Assembly: GCA_030765065.1 (NCBI GenBank)
Contig: CM060980.1
Coordinates: 61,116,364-61,180,363, forward strand
Source: Deroplatys truncata
Lineage: Eukaryota; Arthropoda; Insecta; Mantodea; Mantidae
DNA length: 64,000 bases
Direction: 5' to 3'
Position numbers and translations under genes: made by a program. Positions 11,666-23,248 of the stretch are shown one piece after another. A model generated the notes under the pieces. It saw nothing but the letters and a program-made list of their open reading frames with translations. It had not been told where the DNA came from and searched no databases. Position 1 is the first letter of the stretch. Each line of letters starts with the position of its first letter.

Positions 11666-11875
11666 ATCCCGGTCGTGTTGGTAGTTATCCTCTGGATGCA
11701 GCGGTGGCTATGTAACAATGTGGCATAAGATTTGTTACACATCTTTCCTGTATGAGCTCTCTTTCTCAGGGTCTTTACCTTTAGTTTTAACAGATTTTTA
11801 AATTTGAGCTGCAAGCCGATGTAATTCAAGTGTTACCAAGCAGTTAGGTATTTGTGTGACAACAATGGAAAAAAA

Positions 11876-12742
11876 TCTGATGTGTTACACTCACAAGACT
11901 TTCTCTACTCTTGTACAAACTATTTTTACAAACGCTTATTCTCATATGTTTCATGTTAATCGAAATATCGAGATGTTAATCTTATTGCTAATTTTCTTGT
12001 ATATGCAAGGGGAATTGGTAGGCTTTATGCGATAGTCAAATATTTTAAGGGCTGGTTGTTATATCGAGTATTCCATTCTCTTTGCATTACCAGGACAAAA
12101 AAAGAATAACGAATTCCCATTTGAGAAAAAGTATAAGTATTGGAAAATTTAAGGGAATAACAAGCAATATCTCGAAAATGGTTCACTCAAAAAAAAAATG
12201 TATATGACATAAATTGTGTATTTTAACGCAATCTACATGTTTTGTATAGTAAATTTTTATCTATTTTTTATGGTTTACCAGTTATGCAAAAGTCTTTCAC
12301 AATGAAGAATGCTTTTGGAGACATTCCCAGAAAATTCAAAGATATACATTTTATTAGTCATGAAAGTAGGTATCTTAAATATATGATATTTTAATCAAAA
12401 TTGTTTGAGCCATTTTTGAGAAAATTAAAATTTTCAAAAAATGTTCCTTGTAAAGGGTAATCTGGGGTGGAGGGATTTTCTTGAAAACCTTCGGGTCGCA
12501 TCTCTGCAAGATGCTGAACCTAAATACCAAGTTTGGTGTTTATCCGATTGTTCGTTTCTGAGTTATGCTGTTCACAGACACAAACAGACACACAGATACA
12601 CACACGGACATGTTTTCAAATATGTTTCTTTTTCCTTGTGTTCAGGGGGCCTCAAAACATATATTTCCGTGAAATCTCGGTGTCGAATTTTTGGGTGGAA
12701 TACAATACTTCCCCTACTTACTGTACGTAGTAGAGAAAGTAA
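11876..12742 (+). repeat. Family R copy 4, full length
   Basis: It starts TCTGATGTGTTACACTCAC and ends with TACGTAGTAGAGAAAGT. All internal blocks are in order: the 'ggtttaccagttatgcaaaagtc' block, 'gagccatttttgagaaaatt', the 'cttgaaaaccttcgggtcgc' block, a CA-rich tract and 'ttttgggtggaatacaatac'. A 118-codon frame (12441-12797) runs through the CA tract and belongs to the repeat. Confidence 0.9.
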
Positions 12743-13053
12743 TCAAGTTTTCTTTTACTCAATATTGTACTTATTCTCAAGTACTATGTATAGATGAAAA
12801 TATGCTTTAGTGTAAGTCGATATTAAAACTTTATGAAAATAATTATTAATACTTTTCAGTAACAATTGATGCGTATATTTAAAATTTACAAGTAGCTTAT
12901 ACGGGAAGAATCACAAACTTACTTTTTACCTCCCAACCCATTTTTCTCTTGGTAAATACGAGTATTAATTGCACAAATACCTTAGTTCTCTTACTACATC
13001 TTGCTTTCTTTTATTCGTCAGTGTTATCGAATAAAGATTAATTAATGTAATGT
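12743..13053. other. Unassigned AT-rich sequence
   Basis: Nothing recognisable was seen in this ~310-base stretch. Confidence 0.5.
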
Positions 13054-13139
13054 TGGAAAGGTAGAATCAGATGACTGAAAAATTCAATGCCATAGCCGGG
13101 ATTTGAACCACGGATCTCTAACCACTGAGTTACCATGGC
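13054..13139 (-). mobile_element. Short tRNA-like SINE (subfamily D)
   Basis: On the minus strand GCCATGG, then TA, a D-arm-like ACTCAGTGGTTAGAG, a T-arm-like GTGGTTCAAATCCC and CTATGGC make a ~51-base tRNA-like unit (13089-13139). Its 7-base ends pair (one G-U), but it has no anticodon arm. A ~30-base tail follows, 'ttgaatttttcagtcatctg' plus 'attctacc', shared with 30519-30629. Confidence 0.7.
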
Positions 13140-13649
13140 AACATGCCGACACGACATTAAATTCCCCACTTAAACCACAAGGAGAACTCAAATTGTATTG
13201 AGATGTCATACCCCAATGGCGACTTACATTCATTGTAAGTACTTTAAGTCCCGGGCTTTATAGTTTTTATTAGGTCAATTAATTCCAATAATGTAACGTT
13301 TTTTCTCCTTCAAGCCATTTTGTGAAAAAGATTTCTAGAGTATTGATTCTCCATAGCAAAGAATAGAATCTCGTTTTCTCTTCCCTTTTTGTTTCATATA
13401 TGATGTATTATAAATATTTAATTTTATTACATGAAATATCTTAAATTTCTAAAATAACAGTATAGTAATCAATTACACGTGAAATCATTTTAAAATCATT
13501 TAGCCAATGTCACTCACAATTATTAAACAACTAAATTTGTTTGGGTAATTTTACAAATCCCATATGTTTACATTGTTTATTTTTTGTCTCATAATTTCCT
13601 CTTCATCTTTGCCTTTTTTAGAATAATAATTAAACCAAATATAGTTAAA
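13140..13649. other. Unassigned AT-rich sequence
   Basis: No gene or known repeat was seen. The block just after 13140 may belong to the D-type SINE flank. Confidence 0.45.
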
Positions 13650-14079
13650 CTTTTACTCACAATCCACACGTTTAACAGTTATACACAATTATACAAAATA
13701 CCTTCACAATGAAATGGAATTTGCAGGCTATTCTCAGAGAATTCAAGTTATACATTTTATTTTCATGTAAATACCTTAAGTATATGGTATTTTAATCATA
13801 TTTCATTTGTAAAAAAGAAAAATTCTTAAAAATGTTCCATATAAAAGTAGTTTGGAATGGGGGGGGGATTTTCTTAAGAATCTCCGTCTCAGATCTTTGG
13901 AAGTACTGAACTTAAATACCAAGTTTGGTGTTTATCCGACAGACACATACAAATTTCTAAATTAGTATTGTTTATTCGAAGCCCCAAAGCAAGTATTCCC
14001 TGTGAAATCTCAATATGGAATTTTTAGGTTGAATGCAATATCTTCTCTACTTGCTGGGCAGGTGTTAGAGAAAGTTATT
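13650..14079 (+). repeat. Family R copy 5, 5'-truncated
   Basis: The 3' half of the family is present, from the 'cagttatacacaattatac' block through 'ggggggggattttcttaagaatctc' and 'aaataccaagtttggtgttt' to 'gttagagaaagtta'. The microsatellite is almost gone. The copy is heavily mutated. Confidence 0.7.
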
Positions 14080-15152
14080 AAAGACCTAGAAATGTTAAAT
14101 ACTTTTTGTATTACTACAAAACGGAACGTATTTAAAACATCCCTCCTAGTTAATGTGTGTTTTAATCATCAAGTTTATTTAAGGTAGCGAGGGTTTTAAC
14201 TAGCACAATGTAACAATAGGAGAACCCGAATACCAACTGCGTTAACGCCCTTCTAAAACCCAAATTAGCATCTAAGATAAAAGTTATACCTAACAGTTGT
14301 CTTGTTTCCCATGACCTTCGACGCTCCTTCCTTCAACCAAAGCGGAGAGGAAGACCCTCAAGCCACATCTAACTCACTTTTCTTACTGTTTCCTTCATTA
14401 GCACTTCTAACCTCAAACGCACACACATCCTACGTGAGCATTTCACGCAAGAGATTTCGCTGGTTAGGAGAATAATTATATCGCGGTGTGGTGCGGTTTC
14501 AAGACGCTGTCTTACTTTCGGTAACGGCGAGCTTTGCTGCTAAGGTTTAACTAACTAAAGTTTTGTTTACTTATCCTCTGGAGAGTATTGTTGTAGTACA
14601 CTTACACAAGGATGCGCGCGCCACATGAGCCCAACAAAGCGGTTCTATTCAGAAAACGAAATTGTCTACGAGGCGGCCGTTTACGGCCGCTAATGTCGTT
14701 GTAAAATTGTAATTTTTAAATTAAATCTATGTGATAAATTTTCAACAGCAGTAAACGCAGTTACATTCATTTAGCCCTCGGTAGAGATTAAGTCCTGTTG
14801 TTAAAATACATTTCTGTGCTTCTTTAAAGAATTTGAATGAAATAACTGTGGGAAATTAGCCAGTCAAACGTTAATTTAATTATTTCTTAACATTTACTTC
14901 AAGGCAATGTGTCTGTGAAATTTGGTAAAAATATTTGAAAATGTTCGATTTTTTAATATTTATTATATCTTCATGTAACTTGTATTTTCATACTAAACAG
15001 TTGTTGTGATATAAACCATTTTAAAGCCACAAATTGCTACCTGTTTAATTAGTAATTTACCATTTAGTTAAAGCATCGCGTTGAACTCCATTTTCTTAAT
15101 TCCTTTCTTTCCACTATTAAAAATGCCCCTTGGTCTACAGTTTAAACTTATA
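14080..15152. other. Unassigned; CpG-rich patch and perfect GC hairpin
   Basis: About 14400-14700 is richer in CG dinucleotides than its surroundings and contains the perfect inverted repeat GCGGCCGT-TT-ACGGCCGC at 14673-14690. No open frame of note was seen. The rest is AT-rich and unassigned. Confidence 0.5.
14673..14690. repeat. Perfect 8-bp GC inverted repeat
   Basis: GCGGCCGT, a 2-base spacer TT, then ACGGCCGC. All eight pairs are Watson-Crick. It stands out in a locally AT-rich background. Confidence 0.85.
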
Positions 15153-15847
15153 GGCAAGGGGAATATGGTAGACTTTAAGCGATAGTCAAATCTTTTAAGA
15201 GCTGGTTGCTATGTGGAGCATTCCATTCTTTTTTCATGGATATAAAGAAAAGCAATAACGAATTCCCGTTTGGCAAAAAGTATAATTATTGGAAAATTCA
15301 AACAAATAACAAGAAATATCACGAAATGGTTCACTCGACAAAAAATGTATATGATTTAAATTGTGTGTTTTAAGAGATCTACATTTTTGTGTAGTAAAAT
15401 TTTGTCTATTTCTTACGGTTTACCAGTTATGCAAAAGTCATTCAGAATGAAGAGAACTTTTGGGAACATTTCCAAAAAATTCATTATATACGTCTCATTT
15501 GCCATAAAAATTTCTTAAATATATGATATTTTAATCAAAATTATTACAGCCATTTTTGAGAAAATCACAATTTTCGAAAAATGTTGTATGCAAATGGTAG
15601 TCTGGGGTAGGGAAATTTTCTTGGCAGATACTAAACTCAAAGGCCAAGTTTGGTATTTATCCGAGTTTTCGTTTCTGAGTTATGCTGTTCACAAACAGAC
15701 ACAGACACTCACGGACATATTCCCCAAAATTCTTTATTTTGATTCAGGGCACCTCAAAACATGCATTTAGGTGAAATCTCGGTATTGAATTTTTGAGTGA
15801 AATATAATACTTCCCTTACTCACTATACGTAGTAGAGAAAATAAAAA
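15153..15847 (+). repeat. Family R copy 6, lacks the first ~170 bases
   Basis: It begins in the 'ggcaaggggaatatggtaga' block and runs in order to 'ctatacgtagtagagaaaat'. The microsatellite is shortened to CAGACACAGACACTC. Confidence 0.85.
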
Positions 15848-16393
15848 GTGTATAACTAATTCCTGTTTGAGAAAAAGCATAAGTATTAAAATTCAAGCAA
15901 ATAACAAGGAATATCTCGGAAGTGGTTCACTCAACAAAAAAACTGTATATGACATAAATTGTGTGTTTTAACGAGATCTACATTCTTTATCTCTTACGCT
16001 TAACTAGTTATGTGAGTCATTCAGAATGAAGACTTTTGAGGAAATTCCCAGAAAAATCAAGATATACATTTCATTTGTCATAAAAATGTCTTAAACATAT
16101 GATATTTTAATCAAAATCGTTATACCTACTTTAGAGAAAATCAACATTTTCGAAAAATGTTCCATAAAAAGGGTTGTCTGCGTGTGAATTTTATTAAAAA
16201 TCTTTGCGTCGCATTCTTGAAAGATACTAGACTCAAATGCCAAGTTTGATATTTATCCGACTTTTCGTTTTTTATTTATGCTGTTCACAGACAGGCAGAC
16301 ACACCCACGGACATGTTTCCAAAAATTCTTTATTTGGATTCAGGATATCTCAAAACATGTATGCAATACTTCCCCTAATAGTAAAGTAAAAAT
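15848..16393 (+). repeat. Family R copy 7, 5'-truncated, in tandem with copy 6
   Basis: It starts directly after copy 6 at the 'taactaattcctgtttgaga' block and ends with a damaged 3' module, 'atgcaatacttcccctaata'. The orientation is the same as copy 6, so the pair is a head-to-tail array. Confidence 0.8.
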
Positions 16394-18294
16394 AAATATT
16401 GGGCCAATTCTTGCAATGCCTTCTTCCCACGTGTATAGTTTGCATTTCTTTATGAGTACATCAGTTAGGGAATAAGGTTTAAAAGTAGGTGCTACCTAAG
16501 TCTGAATCGTGCGAATAGCGCAAATGTAGTTATAAAAAGCTCTATCCCTGGAGCAAAATAAGCTACATAAGTGATATTTTAAATTGTTTTATACCGTTAC
16601 AGCACTGCATTCCTAGACATATTCAGTGTTATTTAAAAAAGTATAATGGAACTTTATTCTCATGTGAGACGACGCAGTTTTATTATTTGGAGGAAAGTCT
16701 TGGAATGATGTCAATATTAACGCAAACAGCAGAATGAAAATAATTAAAAGATGTCCGGTTCAAATTTTGCCTTATTAAGTACCAATAAAACAATAGACAT
16801 TTCCTTCTCTCTATCATTTGTTGGTAACTAACCCCTTGATTCTCCACTTCACATTAAATAGTTATGATTGCTGTCTTAATAATCGTAAATTCAGAGCTGT
16901 AAACAAATCATCTCAAACAATCTGATTCTGTGTGCTTGTCTGAACCTAAATGTTTAATAACAGCAGCCTTAACTTGGTCCCAGATTATGTTACAATTTAA
17001 AGTTAAAAAGGATCCAAGTTTAGGTTGGTATAAGATTTAAGTTATAAAACGCAATTATAACATTATTAGAAAACAAAATGCATAACTAACGTTATATTTT
17101 ATGCTTTAAATTAATTTAGTAGTCTCTTTGTTTATTGTTGTATTACTTTGGCACGGTATTCTTTCTTCCATTTTAATTCTTAAGTGTTACATACTAAAAC
17201 ATTTCCACAACAAAATGAACTTTTAAACTTAAAACTATGTCTTACAATTAGTATTTATATAAATACTAATTTGGTGCACTCATTCTGGGTGGTGTTAGAA
17301 AGCTGTCATTATTGTTGTGTTTTGATAGTAACTTCCTAGCAGTAAATTCAATTTTAAGAAGTGTTTTCTATTATATGTATAAAATAATAACGACGCAGAA
17401 CATCGTAATATTGCAAATTTTAAACTTTGTTTGGCAACTAACTATAAGAATATTACAGTTTCTAAATACTAGCTGTCATTAAAGAGTTTCATTAGATGAT
17501 ATGTAGCTTTTAGTTATTTCCTGGGTATTTATACGAAAATAAACCAAACTTCGACGTAAACTCCCTATAACCCAAAAACGCATTTAGAATACCTTGAAAT
17601 TCACCATTAAATCGTCAAACAGATCCAAAAGAGTTTTAAATTAAATTGTTTTATTGAAGTAGCTTCAGCAGAACATTGCACCTTAATTTCTCTACGGTTA
17701 ATCTAAGGTTAAGGAAGTATTGCACTGACTAAAAATTTCAATATCTAAACAAGATAAACCGAACCAGAACACTTTTAGGAAACGGTCAGTGAACAGCAAA
17801 ACCAGAAACCGAATAATACCAAACTTCATATTTCAGCCAGGCATTTTAAGAACATATGGCGAACGAATTCTCTTCCCCCTCCAAAGAAATTATGCAAAAT
17901 ACACGTTTGAGGTATTCATGTGACGAATTCCCTCAATCAAATGCGAATTGCCTGTGAAGTGTTCTCCAATCTTATAGTATTTTATATAACTAGAAACTCT
18001 AAAGTTGAGACAAAAACTTGCTACAGGAAAATATATACTTTCTTGAAATATGCCCTTTAATAAAATAACGTTTACGTAGCATCGGCCAATTGGGAAGTAT
18101 TCCCTGTTGTATGTTTTCTCAAATTAACACACCCTCAACTGAACATATTTGAAAGTGAGCGATTCTTCATTTTCTTCCGCATGAGCCCCTGAGAACATAA
18201 TTGTATTTGATACAATTAGTTGCGATATTCGTGGGGTAAATAAGAGTTCGTGATGAGTGAAGAGGTTCCAATGGCTGTTATACGTCATTTGTTT
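16394..18294. other. Unassigned AT-rich sequence
   Basis: No gene, tRNA-like box or family R block was recognised in about 1.9 kb. Confidence 0.55.
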
Positions 18295-18307
18295 TTCTGC
18301 TGTAAAA

Positions 18308-18633
18308 CAGAGCTGGATGGCTAAGGCTTTAACGTCTATGATCCGCATTGGGAGGGACGTGAGTTCGATTCCCATACCGACCTTCCTGACCCGCAAACCC
18401 GCTGGTGGGGAGGGGAGCCGATTGCACCAGCTGCCTTCCGGGGAGTTTCAATCTGTAAAACTTAGGGACCCTGCTCTCTGCCCTGTCGTGCCTTCAGATC
18501 CGGCCGCCCTCTGTCTCCTCTCACCTCACCCTTCCCTTCCGGAGACACCCCATCAGGTCCTTAGGCACAAAAGATCTTGTAGGTCGAGATGCTAAGTCCC
18601 CCCCGCCCCGTACCTGGTCCTACTCCTATTCCC
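18308..18633 (+). mobile_element. tRNA-derived SINE (subfamily A) with target-site duplication
   Basis: The head CAGAGCTGGATGGCTAAGG is followed by a B-box-like AGTTCGATTCCC and the A-type body ('tgtaaaacttagggaccctg', 'cctcaggtcc'-like tail). A perfect 13-base duplication, TTCTGCTGTAAAA, flanks it (18295-18307 and 18634-18646). It is shorter than the 5389 copy by internal deletion, and its clean duplication suggests a fairly recent insertion. Confidence 0.92.
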
Positions 18634-18646
18634 TTCTGCTGTAAAA

Positions 18647-19104
18647 AGGTATCAATTTTTAACTAGTTTGTTTTGGAAACAAGCTTAATATTTACAGCGC
18701 GTAGAGAAGAAAACTCCATGTATTTCAGTTTATATCTGTCAGTCATTCTAACAAATCTGATGTGAAAAATTCATACGAATTTTTCTATCCATGACAAATT
18801 CTCATACTTATGTTTTACCTTGTAACATTCATACAAAATAGGATTCTTCTATCCACGTAATGTTACTTACGATATATATTTACATAGAGATGATTTCAGA
18901 TTAAGGCTTAAGTGCTTAGTTACAGTATGTGAAAGCAGCATTCAAATGTTTAAGAATGATAATTAGTTCTTGCAGTGGAAAACAAAAAGAATACCAAACT
19001 TTCAAACGGCCAACGGCACAAAAAAAAGTGTAATTTGCAATAATTGGATATTCGATTAGCTCTACCTTTCCGTGTTGCAAGATTAAGTTTATATCTTATG
19101 GCTT
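18647..19104. other. Unassigned AT-rich sequence
   Basis: Nothing recognisable was seen. Confidence 0.5.
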
Positions 19105-19385
19105 CCTACGTAAACAAAGCCATAGAAAATGCCATAAAATTGAGTGAACGTTACAGGATACTCACAGAAAATTCAAGATACAGGTTTTATTTATCGTTTC
19201 AGCATGCGAACGTATATTATTTTAATCAAAACTGTTAGCGTTTTGGAGAAACTAAAATATGACGAACATTTTTCACTGTAAAGGGTAGTGTGGTAGGGGA
19301 GTTACTTGAAAATATTCCTGTCACATTGTTAGAAGACGTTGAACTTAAATTTGACTTTCAATTATCTTGTTTACATACACATTCT

Positions 19386-19417
<32 letters not shown>

Positions 19418-19530
19418 AAACCTACACGATAGACATTGTTCTAATTGTTTATTTCAGGGACCTCAAAACATGCATTTTAGGTGAAATCGTGATATTGAAT
19501 TTTGAGTCGAATATAAGACTTACTTTACAG
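19105..19530 (+). repeat. Family R copy 8, degenerate 3' half
   Basis: It has 'cagaaaattcaagatacagg', 'taaagggtagtgtggtaggg', 'attgttagaagacgttgaac', a (CG)n(CA)n tract and 'acctcaaaacatgcatttta'. The microsatellite at the usual position has become CGCGCGCG followed by (CA)n. Confidence 0.7.
19387..19421. repeat. (CG)n(CA)n microsatellite
   Basis: Alternating purine-pyrimidine tract at the microsatellite position of family R copy 8. Confidence 0.9.
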
Positions 19531-20852
19531 TACAAGTATGATCCCACGAAAAAGTTTGTAAATAAATTACACGTCTTTATTGTTCCCATATCACTGCAGT
19601 ATTTAACAAACTATCACTAACTTTTTAAACCTCTAATGACGAGTCAATTAATATCATTTACCTCCCCCCGTATTCTCTATGAAATTATATACCTACAATG
19701 ATCCGAACCATTTTTGTGATGAATCCTCCCCTTTACCCCTTATAACTATAATTCCCCCGTGATATTCCTAGTAATTTCAAGTTACCAATGCAGAGAGCAT
19801 AATGTCTTGTCACGTGTCTCCTGGATACAGAGGATATAGTGTATATATATGTGTGTGTATATATATATACATATAAAGGTGTGTGTGTGTTTGTGTATGT
19901 GCAGACATGACAGTGATACAAGTGTATTATTCGTATTTACCTATTACCTCCTGTGATGTCGAAAGGAGTTTCTCCGATATAGCTTTTGTTTAAGTTAGAG
20001 GCGGGGAACATTCACTTTCGACAATCTCCGCATGTAAATTATTGTCCACTGTAATGCACAGACTATATCTTAATTCACTTTATGTATATGTAAAATATAA
20101 TGTTCTTTGACGGAATAAAAACATTAGCAGTCGTCATTAGAGCATAGTATACACATTCTTTTGATACAACTGTACGAGCACTGCAGGCACGCGCCGTTGT
20201 TTACATCTGGACTCATCCTCTCTCCTTCATCATAAACACACTACGGTACAGGGTAAGTTAACCTCATGAAAACGGCCACTCTAATCGCCCCTTACTAATA
20301 ACGAATGAAACATTTTCTGATATTCATTGCAATGAGTATGAAATACCGGCCGATGTTATATTTCTGATTTCATAACCTTCCCCTAAGTCTTCTAAATTCT
20401 GGAAATAATGCTGTGTCGAATGACGGTATACGAAATATTAAACCCTTGTACCTCATATTTGGTCCTGTAATTATTTAATAACTTAAAGTCTCCACAAATA
20501 AAGAAACCACTAAGAGCAATATATAACGAAATAGAGGCGAAAATGAATATATGAGGAATCCCTAGTCCCTGATCACCATGATAAACGTTTTAGAAATGGT
20601 AGGTTCATAGTCTGTAGCTGCGGAAATATGTTATCTCCTCACTTGTTAAATATAAAATGTTGCTAAATTATAATGTTACGCTGGACGGAAGTTTTCTTAT
20701 CATATAATTATTTAGCATATACTAGTAACGAACTCATTTACATAATACAAAAGAATCGAAAAACATTTCTTAAATAACTGTTATTTAAATATTTTGGCGG
20801 ATGCAATTGCTTTTTTTCATTTCTGCGTCGTGTTTTCTTAGTTGCTAAATGC
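19531..20852. other. Unassigned; TA/TG tract near 19838-19892
   Basis: A compound (TA)n/(TG)n tract sits at about 19838-19892. A mildly GC-richer stretch at 20165-20250 ends in a good 5' splice-site-like word, CAG-G-GTAAGT (GTAAGT at 20253-20258). No gene was recognised. Confidence 0.5.
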
Positions 20853-21095
20853 TGGCCAACTATACACGTTTCTTGTGTGAGACTCACATTTGGAAGGTCC
20901 CGAGTTCGATTCCCGCCGGTCCGCTCACTCTAACCTTGATTTTGTTTCGTGGTTTTCCCAGGACGGTAGACAAATCTTGGGACGGTTTCTCTTCAACTAC
21001 GAATTTCCTGGACATCATTTGCTTCTATCGAGTTGTAGCGACGGCGGTTGGTGCTTTACGGCGGAACGTTAGAGGCGTAGGTAGGTACATATTAT
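20853..21095 (+). mobile_element. tRNA-derived SINE (subfamily A), 3'-truncated
   Basis: The tRNA-like head has a B-box GAGTTCGATTCCC, followed by 'cgtggttttcccaggacggtagac' type body words and 'gcggttggtgctttacggcgg'. It meets the 3' end of an oppositely oriented SINE at about 21096. Confidence 0.75.
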
Positions 21096-21577
21096 GGAGG
21101 GATCGCAAACCGGGGCAGAGCACCACAAGTAGGTCGCAACGGCCCCTTTGTGCTTCTAACGTAACTTAGTAGGGAGGGGTGATGGAGAGAAGGGCAACCA
21201 GATCCGGAAGCATGGACGGAGTCCCTAATGTTTCCGTTACAGTACTTCTGAGGGCGCCCGAGCCTCTGACACCCTCTTTGGAAGCGGGTCATGAATGGGC
21301 AGTCTCGACCGACGCCATGGAAGCAACCTCTACAAAGCGCAGATCCACCGCAACTCGCCTAACACCGTAGACTTGTTCTAAACGCTGAAACAGATGACAA
21401 CAAAAAATATAATGGGTACAGGAAAGTGGTGGTAAAAGAGGAACCACCCCATCATTGACCTCCCGACCCGAAGAAACCGCAAAAAACCATGGGTCGGAAT
21501 GGGTGATCGTCAGGGATCAAACCCGGGACCTCCCGAATGCCAGTTGCACGCTTTACAGCGGTGCCATCTCGTTCGGT
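21096..21577 (-). mobile_element. tRNA-derived SINE (subfamily A), antisense
   Basis: On the minus strand the head ACCGAACGAGATGGCACCGC begins at 21577 and has a B-box-like GGGTTTGATCCC. The full A-type body extends to 21096 ('gaaccggggcagag' equivalent). Its head overlaps the first unit of the adjacent tandem array, which shows where that array came from. Confidence 0.8.
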
Positions 21578-21999
21578 GGCGGGACGGTGGAGTTTGGGCT
21601 TTGTAAAGACTTCTTCCTGTCGCACACTTTACAGCGGCGCCATCTCGTTCGGTGGCGGGACGGTGAAGTTTGCACTTTGTATTGACTTCTTCCTGTACTT
21701 TACAGCGGCGCCATCTCGTTCGGTGGCGGGACGGTGGAGTTTGCGCTTTGTAAAGACTTCTTTCTCGCGCACACTTTACAGCGGCGCCATCTCGTTCGGT
21801 GGCGGGACGGTGAAGTTTGCGCTTTGTAAAGACTTCTTCCTCGTGCACACTTTACAGCGGCGCCATCTCGTTCGGTGGCGGGACGTGGAGTTTGCGCTTT
21901 GTAAAGACTTCTTCCTCGCGCACACTTTACAGCGGCGCCATCTCGTTCGGTGGCGGGACGTGGAGTTTGCGCTTTGTAAAAGCTTCTTCCTGGCGCTTG
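21551..21999 (+). repeat. Tandem array of six ~76-bp SINE-derived units
   Basis: Units begin with CTTTACAGCGGCGCCATCTC at 21551, 21627, 21698, 21774, 21850 and 21925, giving spacings of 76, 71, 76, 76 and 75. Each unit joins an antisense SINE head ('cggcgccatctcgttcggt') to a sense SINE body piece ('gtttgcgctttgtaaagac', 'ttcttcctcgcgc'). Each also holds a CGCCA/TGGCG hairpin. Long frames on both strands follow from the repeat and are not genes. Confidence 0.93.
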
Positions 22000-22235
22000 G
22001 CCGGCTCCCCAGCTCGTTCGTTCCGGGACCTCCGGATTGAAGATGAACAGGTAGATACTCGCGCGCGTCAGGATTGGTGTCATTCAGGAATGGTTAGGGA
22101 CTCCATACTTGCTGTCGCGCATCGTCGTCCGGATCTGGTTTGCCTTCGGGTCTCCCCATCACCCCTTAATCCCAGGGGTCACGAAAGTCACAAAGGGCCT
22201 AATATGGCCTAAATGCGGTGCCGAGTTCAAATGAC
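21975..22235 (+). mobile_element. Headless SINE body (subfamily A) after the array
   Basis: The sequence continues from the last array unit into ordinary sense SINE body: 'gggactccatacttgctgtc', 'ccggatctggtttgccttcg', 'caggggtcacgaaagtcaca' and 'ggcctaatatggcc'. No tRNA head precedes it in sense orientation. The array seems to have replaced it. Confidence 0.75.
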
Positions 22236-22559
22236 TAAGAACTCTCTTCCGTCTAACTAATATTACTTCTAATATATGTTGCTTGGAATGAATATCCTTG
22301 GCTTTATCTTATTTTACACCCATTTTCTGCGGAGTAACAACTATTTTCTTCTCCATGGTATTCTCAACGAAAAGTCAAACCCTTTTTTGCAAGTAGGTAC
22401 ATATGTTGTTTTATGATTCTAATATGTTCGCATTTTAGGCATTTAGAAATTGGGAGCTGTTTTATAGGTAATATCCATTGGTAAAGATAGGGCTTTTCAA
22501 TGGTGAAAGGAATATTAAAATAGGTTCAGTGGTTGTCGAGACTATCCGACAATCACAGA

Positions 22560-22636
<77 letters not shown>

Positions 22637-23248
22637 TTTTCTCTCTGCATACTTTGAAGATATACCTAAAAGTCAGATGCAATACTTCTATCAGGTACAG
22701 TCTGCCCATATCGCAACTGACGTGAACACTGTGTGGCAATTCCATGACATGCTTTACCAGGGAACAGAGGTGTGAAAAAGAATAAAGAATCAACATGCTG
22801 TGTTTTCTTGGCTGCGGTTTCCAAAACATACGCCACTCTCCTCCCACCAAAACCAACCTTCCTCTTCATTCTGAGCCCTTGTTCGTCTCCGGGGAAGACT
22901 TTCGGCGAAGTTTGAGAACTGAAATGTCTAAAGCTGGGTAAGGAAGCTGATGATTATTGCAGTTGGGGAGTGCTGAGGAGGTGATGGAGTAAACTGGTAG
23001 AGGGGGAAGTAAAGTTCAAACTTGGCTACACGTTGAGAAAATACCTTAATGTGTAGGATTAAACTTGAGGCATAAAAAAGAAAGTGTGGGTATCTAGATT
23101 ATCTTCCTGAGTATGTAAGGATGGGGGAAACAACAGTGGGGCTGGCACTGCATAAAACAATAAAATACATCTTCAGTCATACGTATGTGTTAATTATACA
23201 GAATTTGTTCTGAACTTCAGTAATGAAATATAGCTAAGTAGTATTAAT
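22236..23248. other. Unassigned; compound microsatellite inside
   Basis: Apart from the (CA)n(TA)n tract at 22561-22636 no repeat or gene was recognised. Confidence 0.5.
22561..22636. repeat. (CA)n(TA)n(CA)n compound microsatellite
   Basis: About 36 bases of CA repeat pass into about 32 bases of TA repeat, then a few more CA units. Frames across it code for alternating T/H and Y/I and are artefacts. Confidence 0.95.

Noticed and set aside
21537-22083. Long frames on both strands with repeated protein motifs (RCRSLYKAQTPRPATERDG and similar)
   Set aside because: They are translations of the six-unit SINE-derived tandem array. The repeat period, not selection, keeps them open.
22462-22856. 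Frames with YIYI and VCVC runs
   Set aside because: Translation of the (CA)n(TA)n microsatellite at 22561-22636.
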